DNA from: Bacteroidetes bacterium GWF2_38_335 | GTDB taxonomy: Bacteria > Bacteroidota > Bacteroidia > Bacteroidales > GWF2-38-335 | DNA length: 64,000 nucleotides | Assembly (NCBI GenBank): GCA_001769535.1 | Contig: MEOH01000027.1 | Span: 282,553-346,552, forward strand | Direction: 5' to 3' | Position numbers and translations under genes: made by a program | The notes under the pieces: model-generated | What the model was told of the DNA's origin: nothing | Database searches by the model: none | Seen by the model: the letters and a program-made list of their open reading frames with translations, nothing else | In this document: positions 27,810 to 37,311 of the stretch, piece by piece | Layout: every line of letters begins with the position of its first letter | Numbering within the stretch: position 1 is the stretch's first letter

Positions 27810-30800
27810 TTAATTTTTAAAACCCGGTCTGAACAATGTAAAGATAATAGAAGTTCCTTGTCCCCGCTTACTTTTAACTTTAATTTTTCCTCCATTTTTT
27901 TCAACAAATTCTTTGCAGAGGATCAATCCCAATCCAGTTCCCTTTTCCTCGAGTGTGCCCTGGGTGGTATGCCTGATATCGATTCTGAAAAGCTTTTCAA
28001 GATTTTCTTCAGATATACCAATCCCATTATCAATAACATTCACTTCAACATACCGGTTATTATTTTTCACTAAGATATCAATTTTACCACCAATATTGGT
28101 AAATTTTATGGCATTATTTATCAAATTTCTTAAAACGGTATTTAACATATCAACATCTGCAAGTACTTTGGTATTTTCCTCAATGGAAAAAGTCAGATCT
28201 ATTTCCTTTTTCTCGGCATCTCTTTTTATCAGATCAATGTTTTGAGCAAGAACTTCATTAAGCAGGATATTTTCGGGATTAAAAATCATTCCGCCTGTCT
28301 GGAAAATAGACCACTGCAGCAAGTTTTCAAGAAGTTTATACAAGTGACTTGCCGAGTCGTTAAGCCCTTTTGCAAAATGGATCATCTGCTCACGGGTAAC
28401 ATTATGCGATGGGTTTGAAAGATAATCCGACACCGTCAGAAATGAACTGATGGGGCTGCGCAGATCGTGTGCCACAATACTAAAGAACTTGTCTTTCATG
28501 GCATTCAGCTCTTCGAGGTTTGATTGTGATTCGAGCAGTTTTTTATTTGTTTCCTGCAGCTTTATGTTTTTCTGCCTGATTTCTTCTTCAGCTTCCTTGA
28601 TGTTATTAATATTTGATTCAATCACAACGATGTTCGATAAAATACCGTTGTGGTCAATAACCGGACTAAGAGTTGTGTGCAGCCACACCTTGTCTCCGTT
28701 TTTTTTATGAGAAAAGGATGAATACACAAAAGATTCCTTGTTGTTTATGCAACTGTGCAAAATCTGTCGGATATTAGGATTGGAGCTGGTATTAACGATA
28801 TTGACTCCGAATTTCCTGGTGTAATCCTCAAAAGAATAATCATACATCCTGGTAAAGCCATCGTTGGCCCACTGAAAATTTCCATGTGCATCCATAATCA
28901 TAACCGAATTATCGGTTTTACTTGCCACAATTGAAAGCCGGGCGAGTTCAAGATTTGTTTTCTCAAGCATCAGGTTGATCTTGCTGATTTCCTTTTCGGC
29001 AATTTTTATATTGGTGATGTCGGAGTCAATGGCAATGAGATCGCTAATCTGGCCCGAATCGTCCATAACCGGTGTAAGAGTTGTCTGCAACCAAAGATGT
29101 TTACCCCATTTTGAAATTTTATCAGACGAGTAAATGATTGATTTTTTTTGTTCTTTACATTCCTTGAGGATTGATATGATATTGGAATTTGAGCTGATAT
29201 CGGTGAGGTTTCTGCCTTTTTTAAGTTCAATAAACTCTTCAAGGGTATATCCGAATAAGTTTACAAAACCATCATTTACCCAAACAAAATTTCCTTCGGC
29301 GTCCATTATCGAAACAGCGTTATCTGTTTTGGAGGCAATAGCCGCCAGTTTGCGGAGTTGTTCCGATTGTTTTTTCATTGAATCCTCGGATAAGATCAAT
29401 TGCCTGTTTTTTTCCTCAAGCTGTACATTTTTCTCCTGAATTTCCTTTTCGGCATCTTTCAATTGAGTAATGTCGGAGTCAACGGCCACCAATTTAACAA
29501 TTTCCCCCTTTTGGTCCAAAACAGGTGTAAGTGTGGTTTGCAGCCACATATTTCGTCCGTTTTTTGCAAAATGAGGCGAAGTATAGGAAACCGTTGTTTT
29601 TATACTTATACATTCATCAATAATCTGATCAATTTTATCATTAAAACTGGCTTTTCGGATGTTGGTAATACCCCTTCTCCTGTAATCATCAAAACTGTAA
29701 CCCGAAAGCTTGACAAATTCCTCATTCATCCATTCAAAATTTCCTTCGGGATCCATAATCAGAATGGCATTCTGGGTTTTATTAAGAATTACGAAAAGCT
29801 CTTCAAGTTTTTTTGACTGTTCCCTGTATCTCTTTTCAGACTTATGTTTTATCCTGTTACGGCTGTAAAAAACCACCGCCACTAAAAGGATAAGCAGACT
29901 AACTGCGATGAGAAAATTTTTATCGCTTCGGTGTCTTTGTTCGGCAAGCTCGGTAATTTGTTTGTCTTTCCTGAGCAATTTATTTTCACGCTCCATTTCA
30001 GTATAGCGGGTTTCCATTTCAAGATCGCTGATTTTCTTTCGCTCCATTTCGCTGAATAATGAATCCTTAAAACTGATATACTGATTCAGGTAGCTGTAAG
30101 CGCTGTCAAGTTTATGCTTTTCAAAATAGATTTTAGAAATACCAAGCAAGCCATTGAGGATATCCTGATCAACCCCCTGGTTTTTGGCATTTATAAGGGC
30201 ATAAGAGTAATAAAAAAACGCACTGTCGGTTTTGTTTACCGACCTGTAAACATTAGCCAGATTGATCAGCGACCTTGACAGTCCGGCCTTATCATTGATG
30301 TTGTAATAATCATTGTATGCCTTTCGGAAATAAAAGGTGGCTGAATCCCTTAAATTTTGAGATTCAAAGATTTCACCCAAACTTAAATGAACCTTGGCGT
30401 TTATTTCAAGGTCATTCAGGCGCAGGTTTCTTTTAAGTGCCTTGTTCAGGTACATAATGGCTTTGTCATATTCATCCAGGTTCGAATACACCAGAGAAAT
30501 ATTAACTAAAGCAATAAGCTTGACTTTTTCGCCATCATTTCCAAAAGGAGCCACATTATATGACATAAAATAGTACTCCAGAGCAAGATCATAATTTTTA
30601 AGAGCCTCCAGGTAAACATTGCCGATATTACCAAGTATTTTTGACTCAACCAATCTGTTCTCAACTTTCCTGATCAGCTCATATGATTTTAAAAAATAAT
30701 CAAGCGCCAAGGGATATTTATCCTGCGTCATTTTAATATTTCCAAGATTCACGAGGGAATAAATATAAAATTCAGTGGTATCTGAAACACCTGAGCTAAT

Positions 30801-31112
30801 ATATCGAAGGTAGTATTTTTCGGCATTTTTGAATTTTTTAAGATGAAAGCAACATTTGCCGGCATAATAAAAGTTTTCACGTTCTTCAAGAGTTACACCG
30901 AAAAAATCGGATGATCTTATTGATTTGTTGAAAAAGTAATAAGCAGAGTCGTAACGTTCTTCTGCAAGAAATTCCTTTGCCAACTTGCTATACAACGATA
31001 TTTTTTGTTTTTCGTTTGATCTATTGACCAAACCAAGCAGACTATCTGTCTTCGACTGACTGAATCCGCCACAGGTCCATAAAACCAGAAAAAACAATAA
31101 CAAAAAACGCAT
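27810..31112 (-). CDS. TPR sensor histidine kinase with three PAS domains
   Basis: 1,100 residues. Signal sequence (MRFLLLFFLVLWTCGGFSQS), periplasmic TPR repeats (about 30-370), a transmembrane helix (about 396-416, FLIAVSLLILLVAVVFYS), then three PAS/PAC domains (about 440-560, 590-705 and 727-845) that are clear duplicates: each has (K)TxNA or TDN, IMDxxGNF and WLQTTLTPV or WLHTTLSPV. The HisKA domain has IVAHDLRSP (phospho-acceptor H882) and the ATPase has NLINNAIKF, DNGIGIS and GTGLGL. The regulator gene 6 bp downstream is its partner. TPR-PAS hybrid kinases in Bacteroidota tend to sense envelope or metabolic cues; the ligand is unknown. The conserved PAS core could bind a small molecule or haem. 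Confidence 0.94.
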   Translation of the reverse strand: MRFLLLFFLVLWTCGGFSQSKTDSLLGLVNRSNEKQKISLYSKLAKEFLAEERYDSAYYFFNKSIRSSDFFGVTLEERENFYYAGKCCFHLKKFKNAEKYYLRYISSGVSDTTEFYIYSLVNLGNIKMTQDKYPLALDYFLKSYELIRKVENRLVESKILGNIGNVYLEALKNYDLALEYYFMSYNVAPFGNDGEKVKLIALVNISLVYSNLDEYDKAIMYLNKALKRNLRLNDLEINAKVHLSLGEIFESQNLRDSATFYFRKAYNDYYNINDKAGLSRSLINLANVYRSVNKTDSAFFYYSYALINAKNQGVDQDILNGLLGISKIYFEKHKLDSAYSYLNQYISFKDSLFSEMERKKISDLEMETRYTEMERENKLLRKDKQITELAEQRHRSDKNFLIAVSLLILLVAVVFYSRNRIKHKSEKRYREQSKKLEELFVILNKTQNAILIMDPEGNFEWMNEEFVKLSGYSFDDYRRRGITNIRKASFNDKIDQIIDECISIKTTVSYTSPHFAKNGRNMWLQTTLTPVLDQKGEIVKLVAVDSDITQLKDAEKEIQEKNVQLEEKNRQLILSEDSMKKQSEQLRKLAAIASKTDNAVSIMDAEGNFVWVNDGFVNLFGYTLEEFIELKKGRNLTDISSNSNIISILKECKEQKKSIIYSSDKISKWGKHLWLQTTLTPVMDDSGQISDLIAIDSDITNIKIAEKEISKINLMLEKTNLELARLSIVASKTDNSVMIMDAHGNFQWANDGFTRMYDYSFEDYTRKFGVNIVNTSSNPNIRQILHSCINNKESFVYSSFSHKKNGDKVWLHTTLSPVIDHNGILSNIVVIESNINNIKEAEEEIRQKNIKLQETNKKLLESQSNLEELNAMKDKFFSIVAHDLRSPISSFLTVSDYLSNPSHNVTREQMIHFAKGLNDSASHLYKLLENLLQWSIFQTGGMIFNPENILLNEVLAQNIDLIKRDAEKKEIDLTFSIEENTKVLADVDMLNTVLRNLINNAIKFTNIGGKIDILVKNNNRYVEVNVIDNGIGISEENLEKLFRIDIRHTTQGTLEEKGTGLGLILCKEFVEKNGGKIKVKSKRGQGTSIIFTLFRPGFKN

Positions 31113-31177
31113 AGGGTTAGAATGCTTTAGTGAGGCAAGTTAGTATTTTTTATTAGAAAACAGAAATTGAGGGAAAG

Positions 31178-31333
31178 GATATTTGATTGGTGATATTTGG
31201 CTTCGTTGATATAGACTTCGCCGATATTTGCTTCGCGATATTTTTCCAATATCAGCCAATATCGCCGCAGGCCAATATCTAATATTCCCGCTGGCACGTA
31301 TCCAATATCGCAATGTTAATATCCAATAATATC
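31178..31333. repeat. Intergenic GATATTTG / CCAATATC repeat cluster between divergent sensor kinases
   Basis: On the left half GATATTTG occurs at 31178, 31192 and 31223, with variants GATATAGA (31208) and GATATTTT (31237), several followed by GCTTCG or ACTTCGCC. On the right half its near-reverse complement CCAATATC occurs at 31246, 31256, 31272 and 31292, with a degenerate copy at 31322. The whole cluster could fold on itself. Its position between two divergent sensor operons would suit a shared regulatory site, but it may equally be a genome-wide intergenic repeat. Confidence 0.6.
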
Positions 31334-31355
31334 ATTTTATTTATAACTTAGCAGT

Positions 31356-33242
31356 ATGAAATTTCTTTGGATAATAAATTCTGTTTTTTGGTTGCTTTTT
31401 TTATTGCCTGAAATATCTTTTTGCCAGAATTCAAAGGATGTTAAGGATGGTGACCGTTATTATAACCTCGGCAGATTTGACAGTGCTGTGGTTTGTTACC
31501 AGAAAGCCATTGAAAACAAAAATGCTGATCTGAAAAATACTGAAATTATTGATCTTCTTGGAAAAACAGGCAATTCGTATGAAGAGTTGGGCGACTATAA
31601 TAAAGCTTTCACCTTTTACCGCGAAGCACTGAACAACGCCACTGAAGGATCTTATTACGAAGGCATTGCAAATTCATACAATCACCTTGGAAATATTTAC
31701 TATCGCTGGGGAAGCTTTGAAAAAGCAATGATTCATTATAAGAACGCCCTGAAAACTGCTGATGAAAACAATTTGAAAAACATTCAGCCAAGTATTTTCA
31801 ATAATATTGGGAATATTTATTACAGTTTTGGCGAGTATGAACTTAGTCTGGAGCATTACAAGGCAGCACTGGATACCAAACTTGAAAACAACGACAGTGT
31901 TGAAATTGAAAGCTATCTGATCAATATCGGCAGTTCATATCTGGGAATGAAAAATTATAAAGAAGCACTTTCCTATTACAATAAATCACTTGAAATTGCT
32001 AACAGGCAAAACAATCAGCAAAGTATTGCAAACTGTTTCATCAATATTGGTTATCTGTTTAATGAACAAAAGGAATACAACAAAGCCATTGATTATTACA
32101 ACAAAGCCATTAAAATTATTGAGAAAACCCAAAGTAAGCTGATCCTGGCAATTGCTTTTAAAAATCTGGGTGAATCAAATAAAAATCTGGGCAATATTCA
32201 GGAGGCAATATTTTATCTGAAAAGCAGTATGATAATTTGTTACGAAGGAAATCTTAACGAACAGGCTGCAGATGTTTATTCCCAGCTTTCAACAATTTAT
32301 GAATCAGAAGGTAGTTTTAAAGAAGCTCTGTATTACCAAAAAAAATACAAAGAAATGACCGATTCGGTTTTTAACCGTAAAAGTCATTATCAGATTTCTG
32401 AGCTAAGGGCCGAATATGAATCTGAAAAAAAGGAGCTTGAAATTGCCGAAAAAGATCAACAAATCGCAGAAAACGAGAAATCTCTATATAACCAGAAAAT
32501 AATTTTTACTCTGGGAATTTTGATTTTGCTGGCCATTTCGATCATTGCTTTTATGTTTTTCAGAAATCGGGAGCATAAAAAAAGGGTGTCGCTCGAAAGC
32601 GAGATAGACAAACAGATGCAACTTGCCCTAAGTGCCCAGATGAACCCTCATTTTATTTCAAATGCCCTTAATTCTATTCAAAAATATTTTTTGAACAATG
32701 ATATTGAAAAGGCCAACGGATATCTGGCCGATTTTGGTGCACTCATCAGAACGGTTTTGGCAAATTCACGGGAGATGAAGATTTCAGTAGGCGAGGAAAT
32801 AAAATCCATCGAACTATACCTTTCACTGGAAGCATTAAGACTGGATAATAAGTTTACCTACCAAATTCAAACCGATGAAAACCTGGATGTTTCAAAAACC
32901 CTGGTCCCTTCGCTAATTATTCAGCCCCTTGTTGAAAATGCCATTTGGCATGGAATTGCGCCAATGGAAGGAAAAGGGCATATCAGCATATCTTTTAAAC
33001 TGGAAAACAACAATCTGGTTTGCACTGTGATAGACAATGGCATTGGACTGATTGAATCGGCCCGTCTTAAACAGCAAACCAATTCGCGGAGAAAATCATT
33101 CGGACTTGAGATAAACAAAAAGCGAATTGAACTGCTTAACGGTTCAGAAAAAACAAAAATGGACCTGAGAATCGAAGACATGAGCGTTTTATTCCCCGGA
33201 CAAACAGGAACACTGGTTGAATTTAAAATTCCACAGCAATGA
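31356..33242 (+). CDS. TPR-containing LytS-type sensor histidine kinase
   Basis: 628 residues. Signal peptide (MKFLWIINSVFWLLFLLPEI, ending SFCQ), six to eight TPR repeats (about 30-340, for example YNKAIDYYNKAIKI), a short coiled coil, one transmembrane helix (about 380-400), then a His_kinase domain of the LytS/YehU kind: AQMNPHFISNALNSIQ with H432, and an ATPase with NAIWHG (about 528) and DNGIGL (about 558). The next gene, a LytTR regulator, overlaps it by 4 bp (ATGA), so the pair is a two-component system. It is divergent from the other TPR kinase. A TAACTTAG box (31344-31351) ends only 4 bp before the ATG, so the transcript may be nearly leaderless. Confidence 0.94.
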   Translation: MKFLWIINSVFWLLFLLPEISFCQNSKDVKDGDRYYNLGRFDSAVVCYQKAIENKNADLKNTEIIDLLGKTGNSYEELGDYNKAFTFYREALNNATEGSYYEGIANSYNHLGNIYYRWGSFEKAMIHYKNALKTADENNLKNIQPSIFNNIGNIYYSFGEYELSLEHYKAALDTKLENNDSVEIESYLINIGSSYLGMKNYKEALSYYNKSLEIANRQNNQQSIANCFINIGYLFNEQKEYNKAIDYYNKAIKIIEKTQSKLILAIAFKNLGESNKNLGNIQEAIFYLKSSMIICYEGNLNEQAADVYSQLSTIYESEGSFKEALYYQKKYKEMTDSVFNRKSHYQISELRAEYESEKKELEIAEKDQQIAENEKSLYNQKIIFTLGILILLAISIIAFMFFRNREHKKRVSLESEIDKQMQLALSAQMNPHFISNALNSIQKYFLNNDIEKANGYLADFGALIRTVLANSREMKISVGEEIKSIELYLSLEALRLDNKFTYQIQTDENLDVSKTLVPSLIIQPLVENAIWHGIAPMEGKGHISISFKLENNNLVCTVIDNGIGLIESARLKQQTNSRRKSFGLEINKKRIELLNGSEKTKMDLRIEDMSVLFPGQTGTLVEFKIPQQ

Positions 33243-33976
33243 ACAGGATAAAAGCAGTAATTATTGATGATGAATCAGGAGCAAGGCAAACCCTGCAAAT
33301 GCTATTGGAAAAATTCTTTCCCGAAGTTGAAATCATGGGCGAAGCCGATTCGGTGAAATCCGGAACAGAGTTATTGCAAAATACTAGTGCCGACCTGGTA
33401 TTTCTGGATATTGAAATGCCTCCCGGAAACAGTTTTGACATTCTGGATAATCTGAAAAAAATTGATTTTGACATTATCTTCATCACTGCTTACAACCAGT
33501 ATGCGCTGGAAGCATTTAAATTTTCGGCCGTTGATTATTTACTCAAACCGGTAAAGATCAGTGATTTAAAATCTGCTCTTGAAAAATTCAAAAAGCGCCG
33601 GGGAAACAGCCAGGAACAAAAGATCCGGGTGCTTTCAGATCATCTCCGACAGGAAATAAATCGCATTGTATTGCCAACCACGGCGGGTTTTGAGATAGTT
33701 TCCATTTCGGAGATCATGCGTCTTGAAGGCGACCGCAATTACACTAATTTTGTATTTACCAACGGGAAAAAAATCCTGGTAAGCAAAACCCTGAAGGAAT
33801 TCGAAGATATGCTGGTAACATATGGATTTTTCAGAATCCACCAGTCGTACATCGTAAACCTCAAACACATAAAAAAATACTACAAGGGCAATGGTGGTGA
33901 GATTGAAATGGTTGACGGGCAGATTTTGGGTGTAGCAAGAAACAGGAAAGATGATTTTCTGAAACAGTTTGTGTAG
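33239..33976 (+). CDS. LytTR-family response regulator
   Basis: 245 residues. The receiver domain (1-120) has D10/D11, phospho-acceptor D57 (LVFLDIEMP) and the DYLLKP motif with its lysine. The LytTR DNA-binding domain (about 140-243) has EIMRLEGDRNYTNF, KILVSKTLKEFE, FFRIHQSYIVNLKHIK and the closing VARNRKDDF. LytTR regulators bind direct repeats of about 9 bp. The 4-bp overlap with the LytS-type kinase marks them as one system. The stop codon overlaps the promoter region of the Fic gene. Confidence 0.95.
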   Translation: MNRIKAVIIDDESGARQTLQMLLEKFFPEVEIMGEADSVKSGTELLQNTSADLVFLDIEMPPGNSFDILDNLKKIDFDIIFITAYNQYALEAFKFSAVDYLLKPVKISDLKSALEKFKKRRGNSQEQKIRVLSDHLRQEINRIVLPTTAGFEIVSISEIMRLEGDRNYTNFVFTNGKKILVSKTLKEFEDMLVTYGFFRIHQSYIVNLKHIKKYYKGNGGEIEMVDGQILGVARNRKDDFLKQFV

Positions 33977-33998
33977 TGGAAAGAAATCACTAAATTTG
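33968..33998 (+). promoter_or_regulatory. Bacteroidetes-type promoter for the Fic gene
   Basis: TTTG at 33968-33971, 19 bp, then TAAATTTG at 33991-33998. The -33 box lies inside the last codons of the LytTR regulator. The Fic ATG is 45 bp downstream. Confidence 0.6.
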
Positions 33999-34042
33999 AG
34001 TGAAATAAATAATGGGTTGAAAAATAATCCTGAGAAATTGGA

Positions 34043-34777
34043 ATGTATATGAATATTTTTTCTGAGATAGATCAGCTTCAAATTAAAATTGAAAAAATCA
34101 GACCTCTGTCCGAAGACCAAAATCTTGAGCTGAGAAGGTATTTCAATATTGGCCTGGCTTACAGCAGTAACGCAATTGAAGGAAACACCCTGACCGAAAG
34201 CGAAACCAAAGCAGTTATTGAAGACGGATTGACCATTGGAGGAAAACCATTAAAGCACCATCTTGAAGCCACAGGCCATCATGATGCTTTCAATTTTATG
34301 TATTCGCTTATCAAGAAAAATGGAATCATTGAAGAGGATATTAAGAATCTTCATCATTTGCTTTATCGCCAGATTGAGCCTGAAAAAGCAGGAGTTTACC
34401 GAAAAATAAAAGTATTTATTTCAGGATCTTCTTATTCATTGCCCGATCCAAAAGAATTAAAAACATTGATGAAAAAATTTGAAGATAAATATAAAATTTA
34501 CGATAAAAACATCCACCCTGTCAGACTTGCTGCTCTTGCGCATAATGATTTTGTATTTATCCATCCGTTTTTAGACGGCAATGGCCGTATAGCCCGTTTA
34601 ATCACAAATCTTATTTTAATACATTCAGGCTATCCGGTAACAATCATTCCGCCTGTCCTGAGAATGGAATATATTGCTCTGCTTGAAAAAGCACACGAAA
34701 ACGATGAGGATTATATCAATTTTATGGCTGAAAGGGTAAAACAGTCACAGTTGGAGTATATCAGGATGATGGGGTAG
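34043..34777 (+). CDS. Fic-domain protein (class II, self-inhibited AMP transferase type)
   Basis: 244 residues. The Fic core motif HPFLDGNGRIAR is intact at 174-185, with catalytic H174. An N-terminal inhibitory helix motif SxxxEG is present at S42-E46-G47 (SSNAIEGN), which makes this a class II Fic protein whose own helix blocks ATP binding. Such enzymes usually transfer AMP from ATP to hydroxyl groups of target proteins in the cytoplasm. No separate antitoxin gene is beside it, as expected for class II. It has its own promoter, and its 3' end faces the 34804 gene with 26 bp between. The target is unknown; MYMN gives two possible starts (34043 or 34049). Confidence 0.92.
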   Translation: MYMNIFSEIDQLQIKIEKIRPLSEDQNLELRRYFNIGLAYSSNAIEGNTLTESETKAVIEDGLTIGGKPLKHHLEATGHHDAFNFMYSLIKKNGIIEEDIKNLHHLLYRQIEPEKAGVYRKIKVFISGSSYSLPDPKELKTLMKKFEDKYKIYDKNIHPVRLAALAHNDFVFIHPFLDGNGRIARLITNLILIHSGYPVTIIPPVLRMEYIALLEKAHENDEDYINFMAERVKQSQLEYIRMMG

Positions 34778-34803
34778 AATAATGAGGTTTTCTCAAAAAA
34801 TAA

Positions 34804-36240
34804 TTATTCTTTAACGATTTTTATAGTCTTAATCATCAAATTGGTATTATCATATAGCTTTAAAATATATAATCCGCTGTTTAATTCTGAAATATCAATT
34901 TCATTCTGAAATCCAGCTTCAAACATTAACTGTCCGAAAAGGTTAAAAATTTTGAAGTATAAAATTTCCTTATCCGTTTTGATTTTTATAATTCCATTAG
35001 TCGGGTTTGGGTAAACATTAATGTCTTCTTGAGATTTCATTTCCATAAATCCTGTAGCGCATTTAGCAATTCCGTTTGAATAATCATAACCTGAAATAAA
35101 TCCAGGAATGCTCATTGAGCAATAGTTACCGTCCAAATCAACGCCATAATCAATATAATTACAGGCAACACCTTCTTCGTTGGGGTTTTGAATTACATCT
35201 AAAAATGGCTTGTCAAATATTGCAACGTAAATTTTATTATCTGGTCCAAGTTGCATACCAAATACTTTATTGCCTCCGCTGTAATTATACGACACTGTAG
35301 TTTTTGAACTTCTAATTGAGTCAGCATTTCCCTCTCCTGCAGACAGATCGTACTGGCAAATATAACTATAGTCATTATTTGCAAAATACAATTTTGTATT
35401 ATCAGGGGAAAATTCTACTCCATATGCCCCCAAATCTTCTGAATTTGTAGGCAAACTAATAAAATTTGAAACAACTCCGGATGTAGTATTAAAATCAAAA
35501 AGTTCAGTAACAGAAGGATTTGTATTTGAGAAACAAAGCGCAAGTTTTGAACCATCGGGTGAGACTTTCATCTGTCCGATCGCACAACCGGTATGAGTAG
35601 TATCCCAAACATCAATATGTACCGATCCGATATTTGAAACAACGGTACTTGTAAACCCATCGCTTGTAAGCAGAAAAGCATAAAAAGCATCTGAGAAATA
35701 TTCATGGGTAATAATCCAATAATCAATTCCATTTGAATGCCTGACTGCTGAAATTTTCTCAGCTACAGTATCAACAAGTAAAATATTTCTTTTGCCAGCT
35801 ATTACATCACCTAAACCATCATCAAGGCACATATCAACAATTGAATATCTGAGTCCGAACATTAAATTATGCTGAAAAAATCCATCCACCGAAAAAACAT
35901 AAAACAGACTGTCGCTTTCCGGGGCAGGCACTATTAGTGAGGCCTGTGTTGATGAACAACTTCCCAGAATGTGCCCGCCGGGTAAAATCTCATGGTTTCT
36001 GTTCCAAATAACTTCACCGTTACAATATAGCAATAATGCCCCTGAACTGTCGCAAACGGTTGAGCAACCCTCATTGTGATAAAAACCCGGCAGTAAATAG
36101 GTTTGACCATCAGAAAGTGCAACAGGAGACCCGGTGTTAAAATCAAGTCCGGCCCCATCTCCAAAATACCAGATATTTCCCTGTTTTTGGGACAATGAAA
36201 TTTGAGCAACAAATATCAATATTACCAGTAAACCCCTCAT
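34804..36240 (-). CDS. Secreted beta-propeller-like protein with T9SS type A sorting domain
   Basis: 478 residues. Signal peptide (MRGLLVILIFVAQISLS), then NIWYFGDGAGLDFNTGSPVA, a start common to a large set of Bacteroidota T9SS proteins, followed by WD40-like blades (MKVSPDGSKLALCF, GVEFSPDNTKLYFAN, MQLGPDNKIYVAIF). The tail VYPNPTNGIIKIK through IKTIKIVKE is a type A sorting signal. It is probably a surface or secreted protein of unknown function. It lies 60 bp behind the gene at 36301 on the same strand. Confidence 0.82.
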   Translation of the reverse strand: MRGLLVILIFVAQISLSQKQGNIWYFGDGAGLDFNTGSPVALSDGQTYLLPGFYHNEGCSTVCDSSGALLLYCNGEVIWNRNHEILPGGHILGSCSSTQASLIVPAPESDSLFYVFSVDGFFQHNLMFGLRYSIVDMCLDDGLGDVIAGKRNILLVDTVAEKISAVRHSNGIDYWIITHEYFSDAFYAFLLTSDGFTSTVVSNIGSVHIDVWDTTHTGCAIGQMKVSPDGSKLALCFSNTNPSVTELFDFNTTSGVVSNFISLPTNSEDLGAYGVEFSPDNTKLYFANNDYSYICQYDLSAGEGNADSIRSSKTTVSYNYSGGNKVFGMQLGPDNKIYVAIFDKPFLDVIQNPNEEGVACNYIDYGVDLDGNYCSMSIPGFISGYDYSNGIAKCATGFMEMKSQEDINVYPNPTNGIIKIKTDKEILYFKIFNLFGQLMFEAGFQNEIDISELNSGLYILKLYDNTNLMIKTIKIVKE

Positions 36241-36272
36241 GTTCTTATATTAGATTGAAAATATTAAAATTA

Positions 36273-36280
36273 CAAAAATA
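36273..36280 (-). promoter_or_regulatory. Possible -7 box for the 478-residue T9SS protein
   Basis: On the minus strand TATTTTTG at 36280-36273 fits TAnnTTTG and lies 32 bp before the ATG. A TTTG is 16 bp upstream, closer than the usual 19-21 bp. Confidence 0.35.
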
Positions 36281-36300
36281 TATATTGGATGTCAATCAAA

Positions 36301-37284
36301 TCACTCATTAATATTTTCAAGAATCACAGTATCTATTAATTTCAAATATTCATTAAAAATATAAAAAGTTCTTTTTAGTGTAAAGTTGAGTTTCGTGCCT
36401 TCCTTTCTTGCACTTTGTAATTTTTCTTTTAGTTCTTCGGGGGCAAACTGAAGGATGAATTCAGTTTCGTTTTCTGAATCGGTAAATCCGCCATTAAATA
36501 TACCAGTAGTAACAAAGCTTATTTCATTCTCTTTTTCGCTGGTGATATTCGTAAACCATTCTCCATATTCTGTATTGAATAATGACACAAAATCTTCTTT
36601 ATGAATATTGAAAAAAGTGTCGTTTTTCACTAAAAAAACATTTGTAATACCTGTATAAACTCCTCCGGCCCCACCATTGGCATATGTGAGAAAAAATATA
36701 AAGTTATTTCCTGTTTTAATAATTTGAGGAGCAGGCGGACGACCGAAACTTCCAAAGCTACCTAGGACAGGATTAAAGTTTTTCAATTTCCATCTTCCAT
36801 TTTCCTCTTTAAAAAGTGCCGCCCCAATGTTAGCACCCCTGAACCTCCCGCAGAATTCAGGAAACATTTCGGTTGTTTGGTAGAAAAAGAAAAACCGGAA
36901 ATGCCCTGTTTCGCTTATTATGAGAGTATCAAATAGTTCGACGGTGGTATTCCATGCAGAGTCAGGAACGTATTCCGAAAAATCGGGCATATAATCATAT
37001 ACTGAAAGTACAGGTTTGCATTCGTGGCACAGCCAGTAAATCATTGAAATTGTGTCATCTGAAAAAGAAATCTCCTTATGAAATTTTCCGGGGAACAGCA
37101 CATGCAAAAGGGAATCACCACAGGCATCAATCGGAACAGAAACATCTCCGGGATGAAAAGTTTTCCAACCCAGCTCTGTTGCCTGCGGGGGAATGAAAGA
37201 TGAATCAGAATCATACTGTGCTGCACAGGGCTGGAAAAGCAGAAGGGCGATTGTTAAAAGGAGATGTGATTTTTTTAATTGCAT
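36301..37284 (-). CDS. Secreted protein of unknown function
   Basis: 327 residues from ATG 37284, which begins a signal peptide (MQLKKSHLLLTIALLLFQPC, then AAQ). A longer reading from 37338 is rejected because a canonical -7 box (TATCTTTG, 37311-37304 on the minus strand) lies between the two starts. The mature part has an acidic, aromatic composition and a CHEC motif (LCHECKPVL, about residue 83). I recognise no family. The presence of a signal sequence and the neighbouring secreted gene suggest a periplasmic or outer-membrane location. Confidence 0.75.
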   Translation of the reverse strand: MQLKKSHLLLTIALLLFQPCAAQYDSDSSFIPPQATELGWKTFHPGDVSVPIDACGDSLLHVLFPGKFHKEISFSDDTISMIYWLCHECKPVLSVYDYMPDFSEYVPDSAWNTTVELFDTLIISETGHFRFFFFYQTTEMFPEFCGRFRGANIGAALFKEENGRWKLKNFNPVLGSFGSFGRPPAPQIIKTGNNFIFFLTYANGGAGGVYTGITNVFLVKNDTFFNIHKEDFVSLFNTEYGEWFTNITSEKENEISFVTTGIFNGGFTDSENETEFILQFAPEELKEKLQSARKEGTKLNFTLKRTFYIFNEYLKLIDTVILENINE

Positions 37285-37303
37285 TTTTGGTTTTGCATTT
37301 ATA

Positions 37304-37311
37304 CAAAGATA
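37304..37311 (-). promoter_or_regulatory. -7 box for the 36301-37284 gene
   Basis: TATCTTTG on the minus strand, a canonical Bacteroidetes -7 box, ends 20 bp before the ATG at 37284. A TTG lies 16 bp upstream (37330-37328), a short spacing. The box decides the start of the gene. Confidence 0.5.

Noticed and set aside
31178-31333. CRISPR array in the spacer between the two sensor kinases
   Set aside because: Units are only 8 bp, in both orientations and with irregular spacing; no cas genes are near.
33635-34120. 161-residue minus-strand ORF across the LytTR regulator and Fic start
   Set aside because: It runs antisense to two solid genes and the Fic promoter, with no domain or start signal.
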